Origin: Mnemiopsis leidyi
Taxonomy: Eukaryota > Ctenophora > Tentaculata > Lobata > Bolinopsidae
Reading direction: 5' to 3'
Length of the DNA: 43,490 bases
Assembly: GCA_000226015.1 (NCBI GenBank)
Contig: JH154645.1
Location: 143,044-186,533, forward strand
Shown in pieces: positions 10,297 to 19,400 of this stretch (position 1 is its first letter; each line of letters starts with the position of its first letter). The notes beneath the pieces are model-generated. The model saw nothing but the letters and a program-made list of their open reading frames with translations, was not told the DNA's origin and made no database searches. Made by a program: the position numbers and the translations under genes.

Positions 10297-11617
10297 TGCG
10301 TAGGTGTGAAGAAGAAACAGCCCTTTTTGTACTCTTCCTAGAAATGTAATGAGGGATTAATCGCGAAAAAACAATTTGACAATGTAATGATTACAAGATA
10401 ACGATTGAACGATTTAAAGATAACAGACTGCCTTCAATCAGCGAAATGATTACATACAAATTAGTTTGCGAAGGAGTAGATCATTCAAGAAAACGAGTCG
10501 GTCATACCGCAAACCGATTGGTCGCTGCCGAGTCCCAAACCCCGAATGGTTAATTTCGGTTATCAATCATTAAATAAATAAATATGCACACATCCTCTGG
10601 CAACTACATCGCTGACTATTGTATAAAAATATGTACATGAAAACATATGTGATACAGCAAGCAGTAAAAGTACCAACAAAGTGTAGTTTCAGACCAAATT
10701 TGGTAGTCTGCTAAAATTGAGACAAGATAGCGTCTGACAGAAACAAACATTTCCAGAATTAATGCCCGGGTTTCTAGAAGGTCCAGGTTTAATTTTCTTA
10801 GTCGAAATTATACCGATATTTAAAACTGACGAATCTACAAATCTTCAAACGCGCGGCATGATTTTTCCAATGCTAACAATCTTCACAGAAACTTTAAATG
10901 TATCTATCTGTACCGCGCGCGACGTACAATGAAGAGCTCGCGACACTTGGCCACAAAATTTGCCACAAACTAAGCCGCCGGCGAATCTCGGAAATAACTT
11001 CAGGCTATGAACGATGATTTTTGATCTAACTTTCACAGAATGTCGGTCTTGATAGTATCCTGGTGCATGCGAAAATTATCATAGCTTAGCTCCTATTTCG
11101 TTTAGGAGCTAAGCCATTAGCCACTTCAAACTCTAGGAAAGTTCTAAGAACGGAAAAAATTGTGGCAAACGGCTGTTAGGGTTAGGGCTTTGGTGCTGTA
11201 ATTGATTGATGAAACTTTCACAGAATGTCCGTTTTCACAGCATCTTATTGCATGCTAAAAATCAGCAAAGGTGTCCCAGTTCGTTTAGGGGCAAGGCCAT
11301 TTTAAACAAAAAAAGTTCTCAAAAAGGCTAAATCCGGTACAGGACGTCTATCACACGTTATGCGGGTTTGCGACAATTATATAGGGAAGTGGCGCGATCT
11401 CTTTCTTCAAAGTTGTTGTCCTTTAAAAGCGACCGATAAATCGTATTAAAAATCTATTTAGTTAACGACCAAAATCTTTTTAGTTAACGACCAAAAATTC
11501 AGAGCTTCACTCACTTTAAATTGCAGTGCATTCAACAAAAACTACAAAATATTCACAACAAACTGATGCCAAGCACCAACATTCTCAGTCAGAGCGTCAG
11601 ATGAATACCAGAGGAGT
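10297..11617. other. Intergenic region with a diverged direct repeat
   Basis: This separates two minus-strand genes. Two related segments (about 11028-11115 and 11211-11306) share ACTTTCACAGAATGTC, a GCATGC core with A/T-rich flanks, TTCGTTTAGG and a GCCATT end, so they are diverged copies of one repeat. The more GC-rich part at 10845-11000 contains a 63-aa open frame without family features. The SELENON-like promoter would lie at 10300-10500; no clear element was seen. Confidence 0.5.
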
Positions 11618-11623
11618 TTTATT
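11618..11623 (-). promoter_or_regulatory. Poly(A) signal AATAAA of COQ5
   Basis: Plus-strand TTTATT (AATAAA on the minus strand) lies about 40 nt beyond the COQ5 stop. Spacing and strand fit a very short 3' UTR. Confidence 0.6.
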
Positions 11624-11661
11624 TCCCTTTTTTACAAACAGCGTTAACCAACAACTACAAA

Positions 11662-12558
11662 TCACAACTTATATCCGGAATGAATAGCAGTAACTCCAAA
11701 AGTCAGATTCTCATACTCCACAACTTCAAACCCAGCGGCAGCTACCATCTCCGCAAAGGTTTCCTGGTTGGGAAACTTCCTGATGCTCTCCACCAAATAC
11801 TGGTACGATTCAAAGTCCCCGGCGATAAGCTGACCCATTACAGGGATCACATCATGAGAGTACTTGTCGTAAACTTGAGATATGAGCGGATTGTTGACCT
11901 CACTAAATTCTAAACACATGAACCTACCTCCTGGTTTTAACACCCGGTATGCCTCCTCCAGCACCTTGTCGATGTGCGTACAGTTCCTGATACCGTACGC
12001 GATGGTGTACAGATCGAAGGTGTTATCGGGGAATTGTAAAACCTCCGCGTTACCCTCCACCCAGGTAAAGTTCTCCCCGACCCCCATCTGAGCAGCTCTC
12101 TCCTCCCCCACCCTTAACATCTCTGTGTTTATGTCGCATACCACGATCTTCTCGCAGTCTCGGTTCACATTTCTCATGTACTTGTGCAGTTTAAAGGCGA
12201 TGTCTCCCGTCCCACCGGCTACGTCTAGACACTTGAAGGTCGGTTTCGGAGCTGCCGATTTGACGAAGTGATCTTTCCATAGTCTGTGTACGCCGAGCGA
12301 CATGGCGTCGTTCATCAGATCGTACGTGTCAGCCACACGCTCAAACACTTCCTTTACTTTCTCCTCTTTTTCTGATTCCGGTATAGACTGATACCCGAAG
12401 TGGGTTTCCTTCTCGGAGTTTGAAGGAGTTGCGTGAAAGGTCCTACTCACACAATAACAATGATGTGATGTTAAGGAATGTTGTTGAGCTGTTGCAGCGA
12501 GAGTTGAGGTTACAGCCGAGGAGATGCGAGATAAGCGCTTTCCACATGAGGATAACAT
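11662..12558 (-). CDS. COQ5: Mitochondrial 2-methoxy-6-polyprenyl-1,4-benzoquinol methylase, COQ5/UbiE family
   Basis: Intronless 298-aa frame. COQ5 performs the C-methylation step of ubiquinone synthesis in the mitochondrial matrix, using S-adenosylmethionine, as part of the CoQ synthome. The N-terminal 45 or so residues are rich in Ser, Arg and Ala and lack acids, as expected of a mitochondrial presequence. The UbiE core begins at FGYQSIPESEKEEKVKEVF. Motifs include RVADTYDLMNDAMSLGVHRL, the SAM-binding loop LDVAGGTGDIAF (about 111-122), a second motif NAEVLQFPDNTFDLYTIAYG and the post-motif YRVLKPGGRFMCLEFSEV. The C-terminus (VVEYENLTFGVTAIHSGYKL) matches the family end, so the gene looks complete. 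An ATG at 12558 opens the presequence, and a poly(A) signal lies just past the stop. Absence of introns is unusual next to intron-rich SEC61A in the same window. Confidence 0.95.
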   Translation of the reverse strand: MLSSCGKRLSRISSAVTSTLAATAQQHSLTSHHCYCVSRTFHATPSNSEKETHFGYQSIPESEKEEKVKEVFERVADTYDLMNDAMSLGVHRLWKDHFVKSAAPKPTFKCLDVAGGTGDIAFKLHKYMRNVNRDCEKIVVCDINTEMLRVGEERAAQMGVGENFTWVEGNAEVLQFPDNTFDLYTIAYGIRNCTHIDKVLEEAYRVLKPGGRFMCLEFSEVNNPLISQVYDKYSHDVIPVMGQLIAGDFESYQYLVESIRKFPNQETFAEMVAAAGFEVVEYENLTFGVTAIHSGYKL

Positions 12559-13284
12559 TCTAACTGAGAAGTTTTTTTGTAAATTTTAATCGCTAATCGG
12601 CAAGAAGGATTATGTCCGATCGGGAATGTAAGCAGCAATTTAGTGTCCGAATCTTATAGTTTGATTGACAAAGCAGTAATGTCAACACAGCAGCAATATC
12701 AACACATAGGAAAAGGGTAGTTAATCAGGATGGAAATTTCAACAACTTGCAAATCGTAAACAAAATCACTTAGAATATATGTAATAACTTATTAAAGGCT
12801 ATAATGGAAACAATTTAGTAAAATTAATCTCCCAACATTTGTTAAACTTCTTATCAAAATACTATACAAGGATATGTGACATGTCTCATAAGTGAGAACC
12901 GTCCAATCACAAAAAGTTATCTGTCCTAATGAACGATGAAGAAATTTATGCAATGTGAAAGTAGTGTGGTACCAAAACAGAACAACAGTCCCACCAATGC
13001 TGGGGTCTTCAGTCAACATGCACAGAAGAACGTCCTCTTTTTCTTGTAGGTTCTAGGTTCAGTCAGTATCACTGACTTTGTTTGCCGTTAGAGGTGATTG
13101 GAGGAGATAAACAAATCGTTTATTTACAAGGGTTACTTATACAAGGTTTACCTATACACTTAGCCGTCTAAAAATTATTAATTGAATTAACCGTTTCTAA
13201 CACAATTTATAACTGACTAGCGGTGCAACTATTAACATGTTCCCCATACTTTACAGAAATATCTGTACCAATAAAGTACAGAAC
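12559..13284. other. Intergenic region
   Basis: This holds the COQ5 upstream region and the space beyond the 3' end of the NUDT8-like gene. A 75-aa minus frame (12792-13019) shows no family features. No RNA gene or mobile element was recognised. Confidence 0.4.
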
Positions 13285-13287
13285 TTA

Positions 13288-13455
13288 CTTGAATGTTTAT
13301 TTGGGAGCAGGAGTAAAGGAATGTTTCTTATACCCGTTTACTTGGAGGCAGGAGTAACGGTATGTTTCTCATACCCGTTTATTTGGGGGCAGGAGTAAAG
13401 GTATGTTTCTCATACCCGTTTATTTGGGGGCAGGAGTAAAGGTATGTTTCTTATA
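13288..13455. repeat. 41-bp tandem repeat spanning the NUDT8-like stop codon
   Basis: Four copies of a 41-bp unit (plus strand: CGTTTATTTGGGGGCAGGAG, then TAAAGGTATGTTTCTCATAC with one more C). The rightmost copy encodes the C-terminus GYKKHTFTPAPK and the stop of the NUDT8-like gene; the other three lie in its 3' UTR. Each unit with TTTATT supplies AATAAA on the minus strand, overlapping the stop in the coding copy. Confidence 0.85.
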
Positions 13456-16400
13456 CCCGTTAATTCTAAACGCAGTGTACAGTAACCTATCCGTCATTAC
13501 AGCAGTCAGCCCCCAAATATCGGGATCTGTGTCTAGAGGAGAGGGGAAGACCGGCATCGCATACTCTGATATCTGACTAATCCTGCGTATGTTCTCCGCC
13601 CGATCTTGTTGATCGTCGAACTCTGAGTCTACCCTGTCTGCCAGCATCTCCCATTGTCGTCGGGATCGCTGGTTTTGGTAGGTCTTCTCAAAACGTGAGT
13701 GTACCAGGTCCTCTAGAGGTACTGTAAACACGTGGGATACCTGGGTAATCGTCCTGTCACGTGACTGATAAAGAGTGATATAGAGTATAAAGAGCGCATG
13801 TGTGCACATCGGCTTTATTAACGGGGGTTTAACGCAGGGTTTAAAAAGCCGCGCATTTTGAGTGCTTACAAGATACCCCTATTAATAAAGCCGATGTGCA
13901 CACATATCAGTTACATGAATGTTTTGTTAGAGTAAAAAGTATTGCACAAATTTTAGACAATATGAAATTCGAGTAACAAACAATTGATTTGTACTTGAAG
14001 GGTGTCTAGGATAAAACTACATACACAGATAAGTAAGTTAAATAATAAAACGAGTTTTGCAACGGCATAAAAATCAAATTTAAATATAGAAATTCTTAAA
14101 AATCTGTAGCAACATGAAAAATATTAAAATATTCAATCTACAACTTCAAGGTACTTACTTATTCCCATTTTCAAATAGACAAATATCTGGCACCACAAAA
14201 ACTCGAACCACTAATAAAATCTAATAAAGAAATCACACAAGTTATAGAAGGTTTCAAACTCTCAAACGTTAATTATTATATTCTACTGAATCTAGATATT
14301 TCCTGAATCTTAATTTTCACTCAGGAATTTCAAAATCAGTCATTTCACCCCACTTTTTTCCCACTTTCAGTTTTACAGGTAACTTGACCTTCAGTAAAAT
14401 AGCGTTCTCCATTTCCTCTTTGATCAGTCTGGCAACAGACTTCAAATCTTGTGAGTTTACCTGTAAAGTAACGTCAGTAAGAAACAGTGGGTGGAATCTC
14501 AAAAAATGCAAAAAGAATGTAATGGAATTTTTCAAAGAAGCACCATCATGATAGGAACCCGTAGTAAAGAAACCAACAGCTCTCACAAAATAATTTCACT
14601 ATTACAAAACATTGCACACCCACCTCATAAATAAGCTCGTCATGAAGATGAAGAACCAAGTAAGCACCGCGCGGGGCAGCACGTGCAGACTTCTGGGAGC
14701 CCAACATAACATCAGTTCTCTGAGAATGAGTTGTGCATGTGTCAGGGTACTTGCAGAGCAGCGCTCTGTCAATATTAACCATGGCAACCTTCACCAGATC
14801 TGCTGCTGAGCCCTGTATGGTAGTGTTGACTGCCTGGCGCTCAGCCTGCGCTTGCGCGGCGGGTTGATTGCTGTTTATGTTGGGTAGGTAGCGAACTCTG
14901 TTCAGTATAGTGGAGACGTACTCGTTTTTCTGACACGAACTGATTGTATCAGCGATGTAGTTTCTCAGGCCAGTATATCTGTTTTTAAACGCTTCTACAA
15001 ACTCCCCAGCCTCCTTCTCAGAGCAGCCCAACTGCTTAGCTAGACTTAATGTCCCCATCCCGTACAGGATACCGTAACAGATCTGTTTGGCGTGCTGACG
15101 TTGTTCTGCTGTTACCTCAGACACAGGACACTGTTTCCAACCTGATGCCACTGCTTTGAACACGTCTCCTCCACAGTTCAGCTGGTTCCTCAACTGTTTG
15201 TCCCCGCTCATGTGACCAAGTATTCTCAACTCTAGCTGAGAGTAGTCCGCTGCGATCAGCACGCACCCTTCACACGCCTGGAACATGTTGCGCAAACAAG
15301 CACTCTCAGTCCTGAAACTGTTGTCAGACACCTTTATCTGCTCAGGAAAGTCAAGCGCAAACTCCTTGTTGATATTCTGGATGTTGGGCTCCCTGAAACT
15401 GATCCTGCCGGTGACGGAGTCCGTATCTGATATGGGATGTATTCTGTTCATGTTGACACCTTTACACATCACAACGGCAGATTGAAGAGGGGCCATGGTC
15501 CTACTTAGTGCGCTGGAAATCTTCCTCCACAGCAGCACGACTGAAGGTAGAGGGTGGAGGGGAGAGAGACGAGTTAGAACTTCCTTGCTGGTGCTGAAGA
15601 ACTTCCTCCGACGTTCCGTACATTTGCGGGGGTTGAGCGGGTCGTGGGGTGGGAGATGGAGTTTGTTGAACAAAACTTCCGAAAGTTCCTGAGGAGAGGA
15701 AAGAGAAAAGGTGGTTTTAGCTAACTTGTACGCCAACTTCTCCAGTCTCTCCATGTGAGTCTGGATCAGGTGTCTCTGGTTCCGGTACTCCTCGACAGAG
15801 AATCCAAACCCGTTAAGTTCCATCCGAGCCAGAACCCGGATAACAGGACACTCCACCTCTCTGTAGGACACCAGCAGGTTCTTCTTGTTCAGTTCTACCT
15901 CTAGTTTGAGATGGAGGTGCCACGCTAGCAGGGCATCTAGCGCGGCCCTAACTCGAGGTGTACTGACAACCGGGACGCACGAGTCTCGGATCCCGCACTT
16001 CCGGGCCACTTCCGGGATGAACTGGGACACGAGGGACATGCTGGTCCGTTCTCTCGGGACAGGGTCGAGCAGCCAGGCTGCCACTTTACAGTCTCCTACA
16101 TCCTCCTCGATCGAGATACCCAGAGAAGTTGCCAGAAGTTTCCATTGAGTCCTGATATCGAATCCTATCCTGTGATACCTGCCCTCCCTCATACTACTAT
16201 CGTTGAGTGAAGTATCTGCTATGGAACTAGTATCCAGAGAAACCTGCTCCAGGATCTCAGATAACGCCTGCACCCTCACATCCAGAGTAAGTTCGGGGTG
16301 AAGGGCAGGAGTGCACCCGGACATCTCCGAAGGTTCTTCTTGTTCCTCCTTTAAACTGACGTAGTAACTCTCCATCCCTCCCCAACAGAACGCTATCCCC

Positions 16401-19400
16401 ACCACTTCCGCACTCTCAACACTCCCAAGCTGATCTCCAATGCTTTCAGAGAAGGACAAGCTGCTGTTCCCAGAGTAGTGATCCTGAGCTGTCACGTGAT
16501 CCCAGGCTACAGATATGGAGTACTGAGACTTGCTTCTCAGCTCCTCCAGGAACACCTCAAACAGTCCCCTGTCTCCAGACACGTCAACTATCGAGTAGCA
16601 GGATCTGGAGGGAGACTCCACACAGTTCAGCTGAGTTGCTATCTTCTTGAGAGGGGTGACGGTGGGGTTGTTGACGGCGGCAGGAGGGGGTGGTACAGGT
16701 GGGGTTGAGGGCAAGGAGAATGGGGGGAGGGTCAGGTCGTCATCCGCCAGACTGACCACCTCCGCCGGACCCCTCATCGCCACTGTATCTACTGTATCCA
16801 GACTGCTAACTGTCTCTGTGTTATCCTCCTCCTCAAAGTTTAACACTTGACGTGTTTTAACACTTGACTCGGGGTTGTCTGAGTTTGTTTTGAACTTCAG
16901 TGGAGATTTAGCGGGACTCTCTATTCGCTGTTTTTTGGCGGAAGCTTTACGAGGGCTAGCACTTTTCCGTTTTGGTGACTCCTTCTTAGTTTCTTTGTCA
17001 ATGCTCGCCAATAAATCCTTATCCACCTCAAGAAAGTCCCAAGCAGATAGGTTAAATTCATCAAAGGATGATGAGATGTCGAGGTCATTAATTTTGACAG
17101 TTTCAACTCTTGGATTTTGTTTTAAACTTTCTGACAGCGCCCCTCCAAAACTGGATCTCCGTTTTGAAGATGCTCTAAGAATTACAGATTGAGTAGGTCG
17201 GTGAGGAGTTAGAATTTCTGGAATCTCTAGAGCAGAAGAGGAATGTTTGTCAGTTTCGTTCTCTTCCACCCCGCTATTTTCCTCCAGTCTAATACAGGAC
17301 GATTCTCCTTTATACAAGACATTGCTGCTTCTGTGAGATTTGTTGTGTTTTGCAGACTTTTTCTTCTTGCTTTTAGCAGATATTATCTCGGACAAGTCCA
17401 CTTGAAAGTTCATGTCAGCGAGATCCTCTTGCAACAACTCCTTAGCACATTCGATCATGTGAGAAGCTGCCTCCAGCTCGGTAAGTCCGTGTCTCTTGTC
17501 CAACCAACTTCTCTCTCCGGTCTCCTCCTTGTCTTTGAAGGGCAGGACTCCCTGTAGCAGAGTCTTGATAGTGACCGGGTCAGCTGTAGAAAGTTTAGCG
17601 ACACCAGTGTACCCCGCGTTGTAGAGAACTCTAGCTAGAGGTCCGGTCAGGAGCTGAACACGGACCAGATCACACAACTCTTTCTGGACTCCGCTAAACA
17701 GTCGAACTTGCAGGTCCGACAGGAGGAGTTCTAGAGTCCTGAAACCGAGTCTCTCGCAGAACACTGCTACTTGTCCGGCGTACGAGGACGCTGCCGTCTG
17801 TAGCGATTGGAGGAGACCGCGGTTTGTGGAGTATTTCTTGGCGATCTGATCAATAGGAACCTCCTCTATGGATTCCAACAATGCCAGCGCAGCAAAGAAA
17901 CGTAAGTGAATCTGGAACTTGAGCTTCTGTTCTTCAGTTCTCGTTGGAAGATATCCAGAACATGCCCCCACAAGATACCCCTCGTTTACCCCGACATTTA
18001 GTCCTGCTCTCTGGTAGGAAGGACACAAACAGGACCAGATTCTCAGGAAGGTAGACCAATCTGGGGTAGCCCAGTTTCTGGAGACAGAGAGGGGGGTTAC
18101 TTCAAACACCAGCTGCAATTCCGACTCGAGGTTGAAGTTTCGTCGCGCTTTTTGGAGGTGACTAAGTAGCTCAAGTGCTTCTTCAGGTGGAAGAGCCGAG
18201 TTGAGGGTACCGAATCCTAATTTGGTTGCAGTGTAAATCATCTCGCCTTCAGAGTCTTCACTTTTAGAAATAAACTCGTACTCAACAAGAAAATCAAGAG
18301 CGGAAGTTAGGATTTCGGAAAATTGTTTCTGCTCTGCAGCCAACAAAGTGCTCTGGAAATATTGCGTTACTTCATGTGTTTTAGAAACTATCCCGCCAGC
18401 AATGACCTCCAACATGGCCCTCTTCATGGCAGTTCCCAGTCTGTTTCCACCAAGACAACTAGAAACAGGATCTATGACATTAGACACAATCCTGTCGATA
18501 GCCCCTCTCTCATTAGGTCTACAGATCAGGATACAATCCCCAGCTTCGTCCACCCCCATCCTGCCAGCCCTCCCTGACATCTGCTGGTAGACAAGGGGCG
18601 ACATGTAGGAGGGTCCGAACTTGGGGGACCGGATTATAACTCGTCTGGCGGGGAGATTTACTCCGGCACTCAGAGTGCTGGTGGCAATGAGCACTCTGAT
18701 AACTCCACGTCTGAAACCTGTTTCAACCACCTCTCTTTCTTGGACAGTTAGCCCTGCGTGGTGGTATGCGATACCGCGTCTCACGCAACGCTCCAACACA
18801 GGGTCAACTGTCATGGGCAGCCTACTGAGCTGCTGCGCTATCTCTCCCAAACCCTGCTCGTTTAGCACTAGAGTCTGGTCCAGAGCTGGAGTCTTGTTGA
18901 GGAGAGAACCAGCTATCACCCCGCACAGTTTCTCAGTCCAGGCCTTGGTGGAGCAGAACACCAGGACGTTATGTCCAGACTGTAGGACCTCCTGACACAG
19001 AAACACAATGTGCTCGTGGGGTAGAGGAGGGAGCTCTCTGACTGGTCTCCCTGTAATATCGTGAACTGTGTTCTCGATCTTCACCAGCTGTGTCAGGGGC
19101 ACAGGTCTGAAGTCTGTGGTGTAAAGCGCCGCGTCTAACCACCTACTCAACAAGTCTAGGTTAGGCAGCGTCGCGCTCATCCCCACAATCTGCAGGGCGG
19201 AGGAGTTGTCTTGGCGGGAGTGGTAGAGTAGTTTAGTGAGGAGTAGCTCGAGGAGGTAACCTCTGGAGGTGTCGCCCACCATGTGGACCTCATCCACCAC
19301 CACACACCCGATCTCACCTAACTCTCCCTTCTCCATCATCCTGTTTACTATACCGTTACCTTTCTCTATCGTGCACACTGCCACATCCACCTTACTAATG

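Noticed and set aside
12792-13019. 75-aa minus frame as a gene
   Set aside because: No family similarity, splice context or expression signal; probably chance in AT-rich DNA.
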